Part shown: positions 10,978 through 19,600 of the stretch, one piece after another
Numbering within the stretch: the first letter of the stretch is position 1
How the letters are laid out: each line of letters starts with the position of its first letter
From: Microvirga flocculans ATCC BAA-817
GTDB taxonomy: Bacteria; Pseudomonadota; Alphaproteobacteria; Rhizobiales; Beijerinckiaceae
Direction: 5' to 3'
Length of the DNA stretch: 64,000 nucleotides
Assembly (NCBI RefSeq): GCF_000518665.1
Contig: NZ_KI912469.1
Location: 127,376 to 191,375, forward strand
The notes under the pieces: generated by a model
What the model was told of the DNA's origin: nothing
The model's database searches: none
Seen by the model: only the letters and a program-made list of their open reading frames with translations
Made by a program: the position numbers and the translations under genes

Positions 10978-11013
10978 ACAGCGTGGTTCGGCCCTGCCGG
11001 CCACGCTGTTCCG
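10978..11013 (+). terminator. Stem-loop, probable terminator of the TRAP gene
   Basis: ACAGCGTGG (10978-10986) pairs exactly with CCACGCTGT (11001-11009), followed by a weak T-rich tail TTCCGTTTC. It begins about 60 bp after the TRAP stop codon. Confidence 0.5.
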
Positions 11014-11071
11014 TTTCAGGGATGCTGTTCTCAAGCTCATGCGATTCTTGACGCTGCGTCACAACAATCTA

Positions 11072-11113
11072 GTTGCTTGCGCAACGAACTGTGTTATCGG
11101 TTGCGGGTGCAAC
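11072..11113. promoter_or_regulatory. Two GTTGC-N4-GCAAC operators upstream of marR
   Basis: Perfect inverted repeats GTTGC-TTGC-GCAAC (11072-11085) and GTTGC-GGGT-GCAAC (11100-11113) have identical arms, a different spacer and a 28-bp period. They end 14 bp before the marR start codon. MarR dimers usually bind 14-18 bp palindromes and repress their own operon, so these are likely autoregulatory sites for the marR-maiA-hppD unit. Confidence 0.7.
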
Positions 11114-11126
11114 GATAGGCGTGACG

Positions 11127-11630
11127 ATGGCAGCTGGATCGACTGCGACGAAGCAGGATTCCGAGCCTCTGGTGGTTCTGGAGGAGTTCCTGCCTTACCG
11201 GCTCAACGTTCTGGCCGGTCTGACATCGAGCGCGCTCGCCCAGATCTATGCCGAGCGCTTCGGCCTCTCGATTCCCGCCTGGCGGGTCATCGTCACCCTT
11301 GGACAATACGAACACCGCACGGCGCGTGACATGGCGCCCCCGGGCGTCATGCACAAATCCACCGTTTCCCGGGCCGTCGCTGCCCTCGAGAAGCGCGGGC
11401 TGATCGTCCGCCGTCCCAATCTCGACGACCGGCGGGAGGAACTGCTCGCCCTGACCCCTGAGGGGAGGGCGATCTATGAGGCGGTGGCTCCCGAGGCCCT
11501 GGCGGTTGCGGAGAGCCTCCTGTCGGTGCTGACGCCCCAGGAGCGGGACACGCTTTCCACCCTGATCGACAAGCTCACCGGGCGCGCGCGCGTGTTGGCG
11601 CCGCGGGATGTGGAGGAGGGCGAAGGATGA
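11127..11630 (+). CDS. MarR family transcriptional regulator of the tyrosine catabolic operon
   Basis: A 167-residue protein with the MarR winged helix: recognition region GVMHKSTVSRAVAALEKRGL (about 72-91), then a wing with DDRREELLALTPEGR. The start at 11127 (MAAGSTATK) avoids overlap with the operator pair; a longer reading to 11073 would run across both sites. The stop codon overlaps the maiA start (ATGA), which shows translational coupling and points to control of tyrosine breakdown. The ligand is not evident; homogentisate or a related aromatic acid is the natural guess. Confidence 0.9.
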   Translation: MAAGSTATKQDSEPLVVLEEFLPYRLNVLAGLTSSALAQIYAERFGLSIPAWRVIVTLGQYEHRTARDMAPPGVMHKSTVSRAVAALEKRGLIVRRPNLDDRREELLALTPEGRAIYEAVAPEALAVAESLLSVLTPQERDTLSTLIDKLTGRARVLAPRDVEEGEG

Positions 11631-12253
11631 GGCTCTATACGTATTTCCGCTCATCGGCGGCCTACCGGGTCAGGATAGCCCTCAACCTCAAGGGCGTTTC
11701 GTACGAATCCATCCCCGTCAACCTGTTGAAGGGGGAGCAGCAGGGGGCGGAGTACCAGGCCGTCAATCCTCAGAAACGCGTGCCCGCTCTCGATATCGGC
11801 GGAACGACCCTGATCCAGTCTCCCGCGATCCTGGAATATCTCGACGAGGTCTATCCGGAGCCGCCGCTTTTGCCGGTCGGCGCGGTCAACCGCGCCAAGG
11901 TCCGGGCCGTCGCCAGCCTGATCGCCTGCGATATTCACCCGCTCAACAATTCCGGCACGCTCGCCTATCTCAAGAACCGGCTCGGTCAGGATCGGGCCGC
12001 AGCCGATGAATGGTATGCCCATTGGGTGCGGGAAGGATTCGCCGCCATCGAAGCCCTGCTCGAACCGGGGCCTTACGCTTTCGGGTCCAGGATCACCCTG
12101 GCCGATGTCTATCTCGTGCCGCAGGTCTTCAATGCGAGGCGCTTCAACGTGCCGCTCGATGCCTATCCGAAGATCGTGGCCGTGGATGCGGCCTGCGCCG
12201 CCCACAAGGCCTTTCAGGATGCCGCGCCGGATCGCCAGCCCGACGCCGCCTGA
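11627..12253 (+). CDS. maiA: Maleylacetoacetate isomerase (zeta-class GST)
   Basis: A 208-residue zeta glutathione transferase that isomerises maleylacetoacetate to fumarylacetoacetate using glutathione. The active-site motif SSAAYRVRIAL (residues 9-19) matches the zeta signature SSxxxRVRIAL. NPQKRVPAL and LIQSPAILEYL provide the glutathione site (VPxL and Q-S). The C-terminal helical domain contains the CDIHPLNN region typical of MaiA. The ATG overlaps the marR stop by four bases. Length and motifs fit closely. Confidence 0.93.
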   Translation: MRLYTYFRSSAAYRVRIALNLKGVSYESIPVNLLKGEQQGAEYQAVNPQKRVPALDIGGTTLIQSPAILEYLDEVYPEPPLLPVGAVNRAKVRAVASLIACDIHPLNNSGTLAYLKNRLGQDRAAADEWYAHWVREGFAAIEALLEPGPYAFGSRITLADVYLVPQVFNARRFNVPLDAYPKIVAVDAACAAHKAFQDAAPDRQPDAA

Positions 12254-12262
12254 CGATGGATT

Positions 12263-12319
12263 GCATCCGCCGCCGGGGCGGATGCGTTGTTGTCGCAAAC
12301 AGAGCCCCGCGAGCGGGGC
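12263..12319 (+). promoter_or_regulatory. Intercistronic stem-loops and a degenerate operator between maiA and hppD
   Basis: A 9-bp GC-rich hairpin, GCATCCGCC (12263-12271) with GGCGGATGC (12277-12285), is followed by GTTGTTGTC, weakly terminator-like. GTTGT-TGTC-GCAAA (12286-12299) matches 8 of 10 arm bases of the marR operators with the same 4-bp spacer. A second hairpin, GCCCCG-CGAG-CGGGGC (12304-12319), ends 5 bp before the hppD ribosome site. Together they could give partial termination or separate control of hppD. Confidence 0.45.
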
Positions 12320-12336
12320 ATGACAGGAGGAAAGCC

Positions 12337-13452
12337 ATGGGACCGTTCCCGCACGATGCACCGCCGGCCGCCATATCCGCAGAGAACCCGATGGGAACCG
12401 ACGGCTTCGAATTCGTGGAATTCTGCCATCCCGATCCGCAGGCTCTCGACCGTCTCTTCAAGACCATGGGCTTCAGCCCTGTTGCCAAACACCGGTCGAA
12501 GAACGTGCTGCTTTACCGTCAGGGCGACATCAACTTCATCGTCAATGCGCAGCCGGGCTCCTTCGCCGAGCGCTTCGCGGCCCAGCATGGCCCCTCGGCT
12601 CCGGCCATGGCCTTCCGTGTCGCCGACGCGAAATACGCTTACGAGCGCGCGCTCTCCATGGGCGCCAAGCCCGCGCAGACGCAGGTGGGCCCGAACGAGC
12701 TCGAAATCCCGGCGATCGAAGGGATCGGTGGATTGCAGATCTATTTCGTGGATCGCTATGGCGCGAAGGGCTCGATCTACGACGTCGACTTCGAATGGCT
12801 GGGCGAGCCCGATCCGAAGCCGAAGGGCGTCGGCCTCTACTACATCGATCACCTGACCCACAACGTCTATCGCGGGCGGCTCGCCGAATGGGCCGGGTTC
12901 TACGAGCGGCTCTTCAACTTCCGCCAGATCCGCTATTTCGACATCGAGGGCAAGCTCACGGGCCTTCATTCCCGCGCCATGACCAGCCCCGACGGCAAGA
13001 TCCGCATTCCGATCAACGAGGACGCGGGCGAGACCGGGCAGATCGAGGAATACCTGCAGGAGTACAAGGGCGAAGGAATCCAGCACGTGGCGCTGGGCTC
13101 GCACGATCTCTACGAGACCATCGAGTCGCTCGTTACGGCCGGGCTCGAATTCATGCCGGCGCCCAACGACATCTATTACTCCCGGGTCGACAAGCGCCTG
13201 CCCAACCACGAGGAGCCTCTCGAGCGGCTCAAGAAGAACGGCATCCTGATCGACGGGGAAGGTGTCGTCGAAGGCGGATTCACGAAGGTGCTGCTCCAGC
13301 GCTTCGGCAAGACGGCCATCGGGCCGATCTTTTTCGAGTACATCCAGCGCAAGGGCGACGAAGGATTCGGCGAAGGCAACTTCAAGGCGCTCTTCGAATC
13401 CATCGAGGAGGACCAGATTCGGCGCGGGGTGCTGAAGCCGAAGGTGGCCTGA
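12337..13452 (+). CDS. hppD: 4-hydroxyphenylpyruvate dioxygenase
   Basis: A 371-residue Fe(II) dioxygenase converting 4-hydroxyphenylpyruvate to homogentisate. The three iron ligands are visible: His172 in DHLTHNV, His250 in GIQHVAL and Glu334 in IFFEYIQRKG. The C-terminal GFGEGNFKALFESIE segment, part of the gating helix, is conserved. A strong AGGAGG (12325-12330) lies 6 bases before the ATG at 12337; longer readings in this frame run through maiA and are false. It is the third gene of the marR-maiA-hppD unit, and a terminator follows. Confidence 0.96.
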   Translation: MGPFPHDAPPAAISAENPMGTDGFEFVEFCHPDPQALDRLFKTMGFSPVAKHRSKNVLLYRQGDINFIVNAQPGSFAERFAAQHGPSAPAMAFRVADAKYAYERALSMGAKPAQTQVGPNELEIPAIEGIGGLQIYFVDRYGAKGSIYDVDFEWLGEPDPKPKGVGLYYIDHLTHNVYRGRLAEWAGFYERLFNFRQIRYFDIEGKLTGLHSRAMTSPDGKIRIPINEDAGETGQIEEYLQEYKGEGIQHVALGSHDLYETIESLVTAGLEFMPAPNDIYYSRVDKRLPNHEEPLERLKKNGILIDGEGVVEGGFTKVLLQRFGKTAIGPIFFEYIQRKGDEGFGEGNFKALFESIEEDQIRRGVLKPKVA

Positions 13453-13481
13453 ATCCTTCCTGAGGATCACGATTCGAGACG

Positions 13482-13507
13482 AGGCCGGGCATGTTCCCGG
13501 CCTTTTT
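13482..13507 (+). terminator. Intrinsic terminator after hppD
   Basis: AGGCCGGG (13482-13489) pairs with CCCGGCCT (13496-13503) around a 6-base loop and is followed directly by TTTT. It begins 30 bp after the hppD stop codon. Confidence 0.85.
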
Positions 13508-13638
13508 CGTCCCCAGGCGAGGAAAATCTGCAGAGAATGTGAAGAGCGTTATGCACAGCGCCGGGCTATGAGCAGCCTTAAAAATCGTCGTTTCAGATCT
13601 CCCGGCAGGACTGGGACTTGTCCGAAAGCCCTTATTCC

Positions 13639-13684
13639 TTAACGATTTACTAAAATCGATCCTGAATTCTTAACGGTTGGTAAA
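13639..13684. promoter_or_regulatory. Pair of CtrA-like TTAA-N7 direct repeats upstream of the porin
   Basis: TTAACGATTTACTAA (13639-13653) and TTAACGGTTGGTAAA (13670-13684) resemble the CtrA box TTAA-N7-TTAA, each with a degenerate second half. They are direct repeats 31 bp apart, about three helical turns. They lie 270-310 bp before the porin start. Confidence 0.35.
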
Positions 13685-13952
13685 GGGGTGGCCTCGAAAC
13701 GTTGCGTTTGTGCAACATGCCCCTGAAAAGCCCCGCTTCTCGCCCGTTTCATGCCTTCATTTGGTTGCCTGCGGGGTCGCCATGGCTAATGTGACTGCAG
13801 CGACGGGGGCACCCCAGTCGTGATCTTGGTAGGTTCGCTCTTAAGAGTGGGCCGCCGGGTACTAGGGGAAAAGGGCGTGTTTGCGGCTTCTCGAAGTCGC
13901 CAAATCACAAAAACCCGGCCCCCCAGGGTCTCGAAACTTTGGAGGTTTAACC

Positions 13953-15194
13953 ATGAAGCTCGTTAAGAGCCTCTTCCTCGGATCGGTCGCGGGTCTCGCG
14001 GCTGTCGCCGGGGCTCAAGCTGCCGACCTTCCCTCGAAGAAGGCTGCTGCTGTTGAATACGTGCGCGTCTGCTCCACCTACGGAGCCGGCTTCTTCTACA
14101 TCCCGGGCACGGAAACCTGCCTGCGCGTCGGCGGCCGTGTTCGCGCTGAGTACCGCTACCTCGAGCCGCTCACCCGCGCTGAGGACTCGATCGGCTTCCG
14201 CGCTCGCGGTCGCGTTCAGCTCGACGCCCGCACCGCCACCGCTTACGGCCTCCTGCGCACCTTCGTGCGTCTCGAGATCACCCGTAACACCGGCGTTTAC
14301 GCTGGCGGCGGCGTGTCCTCCAGTGCTGAGGCTGCTCAGGCCTTCATCCAGTTCGGCGGCCTGACCGCCGGTCGCGCTCCCTCGTTCTTCGTGAACCAGG
14401 ACCTGCCGACCACGAACTGGGGCACCGTCGGTGGCTTCTACGACTTCCCCGACGTGAACCTGCTCGCCTACACCTTCTCGTTCGGCAACGGCTTCTCGGC
14501 CTCGCTGTCGCTCGAAGACGGCGAAGGCACGAACGTTGCTGGCGCTCCGTACTTCTCGCCTGCTGGCGAGCGCGTTCCGGACGTCGTCGCCAACGTGAAG
14601 TACGCTGGCACCTGGGGTTCGGCTCAGCTCTCCGGTGTCGTGCACCAGCTGCGCAGCGCTGCGATCGCCGGTCCGACCGGCCTCGGCTTCATTCCTGACA
14701 CCGAGTACGGCTGGGCCGTGTCCGGTCAGGTCGGCATCAACCTGCCGATGATCGCCGCCGGCGACGCTCTGTGGGTTGCCGCGACCTATGCCGACGGCGC
14801 TCTCAGCTACCTCGGCCTTGGCACAAGCAACAGCGTGGGCAGCACCCTTGCTGACGTCGCTGAAGCCTACTACAACCCGGTCACGGGCGACATCGACACC
14901 GGCGCTGGCTGGGGCGTGTTCGCGGGTATCCGTCACTACTGGACCCCCACGATCCGTCAGAGCCTTTTCGGCTCCTACGTGTCGGTTAGCTACGACAACT
15001 CCGGCTCGCTCATCGGCCTCCCCGACTTCAACGAGTGGCGCGTTGGTTCGAACCTGATCTGGTCGCCGGTTTCCGGCCTCGATATCGGTGTCGAAGTCCT
15101 CTACGCCAACATGGATCGCGATCCGGTCGGCCTCGTTGCCGGCTCCAGCGACGACCGCTGGGAAGGCCGTCTGCGCATCCAGCGCGACTTCTAA
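13953..15194 (+). CDS. Omp2-type general porin
   Basis: A 413-residue outer-membrane beta-barrel porin of the alphaproteobacterial Omp2a/Omp2b family. A signal peptide MKLVKSLFLGSVAGLAAVAG ends at AQA/AD; the mature start AADLPSKKAAAVEYVRVC is diagnostic. The two cysteines near the N-terminus (CSTYGAGFFYIPGTETC) and alternating barrel strands to a terminal phenylalanine (RIQRDF) fit the family. GGAGGT sits 6 bases before the ATG. Codon use is strongly biased, as expected for a highly expressed gene, and a strong terminator follows. A false extension to 13881 crosses the leader. Confidence 0.95.
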   Translation: MKLVKSLFLGSVAGLAAVAGAQAADLPSKKAAAVEYVRVCSTYGAGFFYIPGTETCLRVGGRVRAEYRYLEPLTRAEDSIGFRARGRVQLDARTATAYGLLRTFVRLEITRNTGVYAGGGVSSSAEAAQAFIQFGGLTAGRAPSFFVNQDLPTTNWGTVGGFYDFPDVNLLAYTFSFGNGFSASLSLEDGEGTNVAGAPYFSPAGERVPDVVANVKYAGTWGSAQLSGVVHQLRSAAIAGPTGLGFIPDTEYGWAVSGQVGINLPMIAAGDALWVAATYADGALSYLGLGTSNSVGSTLADVAEAYYNPVTGDIDTGAGWGVFAGIRHYWTPTIRQSLFGSYVSVSYDNSGSLIGLPDFNEWRVGSNLIWSPVSGLDIGVEVLYANMDRDPVGLVAGSSDDRWEGRLRIQRDF

Positions 15195-15218
15195 TCAGCT
15201 CGTCTGATTGGACAGGAG

Positions 15219-15250
15219 AACCCCGGTGGCAACACCGGGGTTTTTCTTTT
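15219..15250 (+). terminator. Strong intrinsic terminator of the porin gene
   Basis: AACCCCGGTG (15219-15228) and CACCGGGGTT (15233-15242) form a 10-bp stem with GCAA loop, then TTTCTTTT. It starts 25 bp after the stop codon. Confidence 0.93.
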
Positions 15251-15542
15251 GTGGTCTGGAGCATGACGTGAGAACATCGTGCAGGATGTTTCTCCGGCGG
15301 ATCGTGCGGAGCAGAAAGATTACTCAACGAGAATTGGTCCGGTTGGGACATTGGGCGCAGCGTGCAGACCCGAACGATGCGCTCATCGAGGAAGCATCGG
15401 AAACATCCCAGAAGGGGACTTCCACTGTCCCCGTCCGGTGCGCTAGCGGCACGTTCGCTAGGAGGGCGAAGCATAAGTCGCCCCTTAAAATCGTAAGTCT
15501 CGGATCCGCTGACAGAGCCGTTCCTGTAAGGCCCGAGCACTC
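15251..15542. other. Gene-free stretch with a remnant of the bipartite repeat
   Basis: Together with the terminator this makes a 348-bp gap between porin and hydrolase. The segment 15371-15401 matches the central part of the repeat at 51344-51452: one arm of its first stem, the spacer and one arm of its second stem. I see no convincing gene or promoter in the rest. Confidence 0.5.
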
Positions 15543-16430
15543 TTAATGCTGGGTGGAGACTTCCAGCTCGCGGATGAAGTGTTTGATCCTCTCGATGAGA
15601 TCGCCGTCGAGCGCAGGAGCATGGCCCTGGTTGGGCACGGTGACGGCCTGGAGACGGGGGTGCCGCTCCCGCATGGCCTCCAGCGTCTGTGCGGTAAGCA
15701 GGTCTGAAAGTTCCCCCCGGATGGCCAGAACCGGAAAGGGTTTCAACCCTTCGAAGAGGGGCCACAGATCTGGCAGGGGCTTTTCGAGATCGAGAGCCTC
15801 CATGGGCTTCATGAGATTCGGATCGTAGTTCAGGACGAGCTGGCCTTCGCTTTCACGCCAGGTGCCGCGGGCCATCGCCTCCCATTGCTCCTCCGTGAAA
15901 CCGGGAAACTGGGTTCCCGATCTCTCCCGGAGCAACAGGACGGCTTCCTGCATGGTGCGGGGCGTCGGCAGCTTTCCGACATAGCCGCGGATCCGCATGA
16001 GCCCCTTGGCTTCGAGCACGGGGCCGACATCGTTGAGAACCGCACCGGCGATGAGAGAAGGGCGGGCGGCGGCGAGCGCCATGGTGATCAGGCCGCCGCG
16101 GGAGGTGCCGACGAAGACCGCCTTCCCGATTCCGGCGGCTTTCAGCACCTGCAGGACATCGCCCATCTCGACCGTGACGTCGTAATGGCGCCAGTCCTTG
16201 TCCCATTCCGAGAGACCGCGCCCGCGATAATCCAGGGCGAGCACGCGGCGAGGGCGGTCGGCGTCGCCGCTCAGCGCCTGAGCGAGGTCGTGAAAGTCCT
16301 CCGAGGATCGCGCCAGGCCCGAGAGGCAGACGATCGGCAGCGCCTCGCCGGCCTCGGGGCCATAATCGCGGGCATAAAGGCGCAGCCCATCGGCGGCCGA
16401 TACGAAAAGGTCCCGGTAAGAACGGCTCAT
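15543..16430 (-). CDS. Alpha/beta hydrolase
   Basis: A 295-residue alpha/beta-hydrolase-fold enzyme. The nucleophile elbow GTSRGG lies near residues 117-122, the acid is probably the Asp of GELSDLLT in the C-terminal third, and the catalytic His is in NQGHAPALD close to the end. The oxyanion region CLSGLARSSEDF precedes. No signal peptide, so it acts in the cytoplasm. The family covers esterases, lipases and C-C hydrolases; the substrate cannot be read from the sequence. It converges on the porin and is 44 bp downstream of the lytic transglycosylase on the same strand, so it may be in one transcript with it. Confidence 0.88.
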   Translation of the reverse strand: MSRSYRDLFVSAADGLRLYARDYGPEAGEALPIVCLSGLARSSEDFHDLAQALSGDADRPRRVLALDYRGRGLSEWDKDWRHYDVTVEMGDVLQVLKAAGIGKAVFVGTSRGGLITMALAAARPSLIAGAVLNDVGPVLEAKGLMRIRGYVGKLPTPRTMQEAVLLLRERSGTQFPGFTEEQWEAMARGTWRESEGQLVLNYDPNLMKPMEALDLEKPLPDLWPLFEGLKPFPVLAIRGELSDLLTAQTLEAMRERHPRLQAVTVPNQGHAPALDGDLIERIKHFIRELEVSTQH

Positions 16431-16474
16431 TTCAATCCACGATCAAAGGTTTCAATGAGCCGCATCATGCCGGA

Positions 16475-18532
16475 TCACTGGGTGCTTGTCGCGGCCGCCG
16501 TCGCCGGAGCCGGCACAGGCAAGACCTTCTCCTTGAGGCGCTGCCGGTAGACGCGCAGGTTCTCCAGGACGCGCTGAACGTAGTTCCGTGTCTCGTAGAA
16601 GGGAATGCGCTCGATCCAGTCGACCTCGTCCACATCGGGCTTGCGCGGATCGCCATAGGACTTCACCCATTTGATCACATTCCCGCCCCCCGCATTGTAG
16701 GAGGCGAAGGCGAGGATATGGGAGCCTTTCCAGTCCTCCATCAACTCGCCGAGATGGGCCGAGCCGATCTTGGCGTTGTAGGACGGGTCTTCGGTCAGTC
16801 GGTTCAGGTCGAAGCCGACGCCGAAGCGTTGGGCCGTTCTTTTCGCGGTTGCCGGCATGAGCTGCATGAGCCCGCGCGCGCCGGCGCTCGAGACGGCGCG
16901 CGGGTTGAAGGCGCTTTCCTGGCGGGCGATGGCATAGACCATGGCGGGCTCCACCTCGTCGCCCACGGGCTCGAAATCGGGAATGGCCGCGAGCGGATAG
17001 GCGTGCTGATCGAGCGGGAAGCCCCTTTGAAGCGCGATCTTGCCGATGGCGAGAACCGCGCGGGGATTCTGCTGCGATGCGGCAAGGCCGGCCAGGGCGT
17101 CGAGCTGTCGCGGATCTCCCAAGGATTGCGCGAGGTCGGAGCAGAGGCTCACCGCGAGATCGGGCTCGCCGATCCGCTGCAGCCATTGCACCGCCTGGAC
17201 GGGAATGAGCCTGTCGAAGGCTTGGCGCTCATCGGCGGAGAGCGGATCGATGTTGCGTAAAACGATGGCCCGGCCGAGCCTCTCCTGGGCCAGCTGCCCG
17301 TAATAGGTCGTCGGGTTCTGGGCCGCGCGCTCGAAGAAGAGCCTGGCGTCCTGCGTCTGACCGGCCGCTTCCGCCGCGCGGCCCTGCCAATAGGCGACGC
17401 GGGCGACGGAGATCGGGGTTGAGGCGGTCTTGGCGACGGTGCCGAAATGCCGGGAGGCGGTCGCCGGATCGCTCAGGAAGCGCAGGGCGATCCAGCCCGC
17501 GTGAAACTCCGCCTCGATCTGCTGCGCGGCCGACTCGGCGGCATGGTGGCTGGCCACTTCATAGGCCTTCCGGGCATTGCCCTTGTCGAGAAGGCTGCGG
17601 GCGATCAGCCGCTGCTCCGCCCACCATTCGTCGCCATCGACCCGAAGCTCGGGATCCCGCGGCGCCTGCATGATGATGTCGGCGGCCTCCACGAGATTGT
17701 TGCTGCGGCGCTGGAGCAGGGCGCGGGAGAACAGGAAGGAGGGATCGCCGCGCAGGGGGGCGGGGACGGCGGCAAAAGCCTTCTCGGCCTTCTTCTTGCC
17801 CTGGAAGACCGCCATGCGCGCCTTGACGAGAAGGCCGTAATCCTTGCCCGCATATCCCGCCGCCCGCTGGGCTCCGCCCCAGTTCTCCTTCAGGAGCAGG
17901 CGCTCCATGCGGAAGCGATGGTCGGGCTGGGCGAGAAGGCCGGGAAAACGGTCGAGAATGCGGCGCTCCACGTCAGGGCCGAACGTGTCTTCCCGCCAGA
18001 CATGGCGAATGAGCTCGCTGGCCTCCTGCTCGGCCCCGTCGGTCTTGAGCGCGAAGGCGAGAGCGATCCGCCCGGCGGCCGTCACGGGCGGCTGTTGGGC
18101 GAAGAAGGCGCGGACCTCGGATGGGGAGCGGCGCTCGGCCAGGAGGGCATCCTCGCTTCTCCGGCGAATCTGGCTGGTGACGGGCCAATCCGGGTTGTCC
18201 CGCCGAAAGGCCATGATCCGGTCGAGCCCGACGGGAAGGCCGCTGCGGATGGCGAACCACTCCGCGAGGGCTTGAGCTGCCGGCTGGGCGAGCTTGGTCT
18301 TGAGAACCTCCGCCTCGGTCAGGTCATTGTCCCGATAGGCCTTGAAGATCCCCTGCAGGTGTTCCAGGTCTCCCGGTGCCGGATGGGCGGGTACGAAGCT
18401 TTCCAGGGTGGCGGCCGGGGAACCGTCCGCCGGGGACGGAATGACCTCGGAGGCCTGAACCGTGAGCGCGGAGAGTTGGACGAGGGCGATGGATGTCGCA
18501 AGACGTATGAAAGGACGCATGTCGAGGCTCAC
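16475..18532 (-). CDS. slt: Soluble lytic murein transglycosylase (Slt70-like)
   Basis: A periplasmic enzyme of about 685 residues that cleaves glycan strands of peptidoglycan to 1,6-anhydromuropeptides. A signal sequence (MRPFIRLATSIALVQLSA) leads into a long alpha-helical superhelix, followed by the catalytic SLT domain with Glu in AIARQESAFNPRAVSSAGA and the GLMQLMPATA motif. I chose GTG at 18532 because AAGGGGG lies 6 bases before it; ATG at 18520 is the alternative and would only remove four residues. A longer reading from 18595 starts with TTG and is unlikely. It is divergent from dapA, a common alphaproteobacterial order. Confidence 0.92.
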   Translation of the reverse strand: MSLDMRPFIRLATSIALVQLSALTVQASEVIPSPADGSPAATLESFVPAHPAPGDLEHLQGIFKAYRDNDLTEAEVLKTKLAQPAAQALAEWFAIRSGLPVGLDRIMAFRRDNPDWPVTSQIRRRSEDALLAERRSPSEVRAFFAQQPPVTAAGRIALAFALKTDGAEQEASELIRHVWREDTFGPDVERRILDRFPGLLAQPDHRFRMERLLLKENWGGAQRAAGYAGKDYGLLVKARMAVFQGKKKAEKAFAAVPAPLRGDPSFLFSRALLQRRSNNLVEAADIIMQAPRDPELRVDGDEWWAEQRLIARSLLDKGNARKAYEVASHHAAESAAQQIEAEFHAGWIALRFLSDPATASRHFGTVAKTASTPISVARVAYWQGRAAEAAGQTQDARLFFERAAQNPTTYYGQLAQERLGRAIVLRNIDPLSADERQAFDRLIPVQAVQWLQRIGEPDLAVSLCSDLAQSLGDPRQLDALAGLAASQQNPRAVLAIGKIALQRGFPLDQHAYPLAAIPDFEPVGDEVEPAMVYAIARQESAFNPRAVSSAGARGLMQLMPATAKRTAQRFGVGFDLNRLTEDPSYNAKIGSAHLGELMEDWKGSHILAFASYNAGGGNVIKWVKSYGDPRKPDVDEVDWIERIPFYETRNYVQRVLENLRVYRQRLKEKVLPVPAPATAAATSTQ

Positions 18533-18707
18533 CCGCAACCCCCTTGCTGCCGCTTGTTTCTTCTTGTGACGACGTTTCTCTTGAGGAAACACCAAGAGCC
18601 GGGCTAGGACAACTCCCTGAGGGAAAGTTTGCGCCCATGCGCCGCACCTCCTATGTGTTAAATCCTTGTGCCTCCCAGGACCCTGCGCACTTCAACCGAG
18701 GACGATC

Positions 18708-19592
18708 ATGACTCAGTTCAAAGGCTCCATCACTGCTCTGGTGACTCCCTTCAAGGATGGCGCCGTGGACGAGGCGGCGTTCCGGTCCTTCATCGACTGG
18801 CAGATCAAGGAGGGCACGAACGGCCTCGTTCCCGTGGGCACGACCGGTGAGAGCCCGACGCTCAGCCACAAGGAGCATGAGCGGGTCGTGGAGGTCTGCG
18901 TGCAGGAGGCGAAGGGCAGGGTGCCCGTGATCGCAGGCGCGGGCTCCAACAGCACGGCGGAGGCGGTGGCCTTCGCCAGGCATGCGGAAAAGGTCGGCGC
19001 CGATGCGGTGCTGATCGTGACGCCCTATTACAACAAGCCGACGCAGGAAGGGCTCTATCAGCACTTCAAGGCCATCAACGATGCCATCGGCCTTCCGATC
19101 TTCATCTACAACATTCCCGGCCGTTCCGTGATCGACATGTCGGTGGAGACCATGGCGCGGCTCTACGAGCTGAAGAACATCGTCGGCGTGAAGGACGCCA
19201 CCGCCAACATGGCGCGCGCGAGCCTGCAGCGGCAGGTGATGGGACCCGATTTCATCCAGCTCTCGGGCGAGGATGCGACTGCCCTGGGCTTCATGGCCCA
19301 TGGCGGACACGGCTGCATCTCCGTCACCTCGAATGTGGCGCCGCGGCTCTGCGCCGAGATGCAGAACGCCTGCCTGAAGGGCGATTACGCGACGGCCCTG
19401 AAGCTGCAGGACCGCCTCATGCCCCTGCACACCAACCTGTTCATCGAAACCAATCCGACCCCGGTGAAATACGCCGCATCGCTGCTCGGTCTCATGGAAG
19501 ACACGGTGCGCCTGCCGCTGGTGCCCGCTTCCGAGAATGCGAAGCAGGCCGTTCGTGCGGCCATGGTTCATGCGGGGCTGATCAAAGCTTAA
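18708..19592 (+). CDS. dapA: 4-hydroxy-tetrahydrodipicolinate synthase
   Basis: A 294-residue class I aldolase that condenses pyruvate with aspartate semialdehyde, the first committed step of lysine and diaminopimelate synthesis. The Schiff-base Lys162 is in GVKDATAN; Thr45 in GTTGESPT and Tyr134 in IYNIPGRS complete the proton relay, each one residue off the E. coli numbering. The start at 18708 (MTQFKGS) has GAGGAC just upstream. smpB follows 8 bp after the stop, so the pair is an operon. Confidence 0.96.
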   Translation: MTQFKGSITALVTPFKDGAVDEAAFRSFIDWQIKEGTNGLVPVGTTGESPTLSHKEHERVVEVCVQEAKGRVPVIAGAGSNSTAEAVAFARHAEKVGADAVLIVTPYYNKPTQEGLYQHFKAINDAIGLPIFIYNIPGRSVIDMSVETMARLYELKNIVGVKDATANMARASLQRQVMGPDFIQLSGEDATALGFMAHGGHGCISVTSNVAPRLCAEMQNACLKGDYATALKLQDRLMPLHTNLFIETNPTPVKYAASLLGLMEDTVRLPLVPASENAKQAVRAAMVHAGLIKA

Positions 19593-19600
19593 AGCACCTC

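Larger units (their letters stand above)
13453..13952. other. 500-bp intergenic region: hppD terminator and porin control region
   Basis: After the hppD terminator the stretch becomes AT-rich around 13610-13690, with two TTAA-N7-(C/T)(T/A)AA motifs 31 bp apart (13639 and 13670), then GTTGC-N6-GCAAC at 13701-13716. No open reading frame here looks real. The last 12 bases hold the porin ribosome site GGAGGT (13941-13946). The length and composition suggest a long, regulated 5' region for an abundant outer-membrane protein. Confidence 0.5.

Noticed and set aside
13701..13716. GTTGC-N6-GCAAC upstream of the porin as a further MarR site
   Set aside because: The spacer is 6 bp rather than 4, which shifts the half-sites relative to the marR operators, and the porin has no link with tyrosine breakdown.
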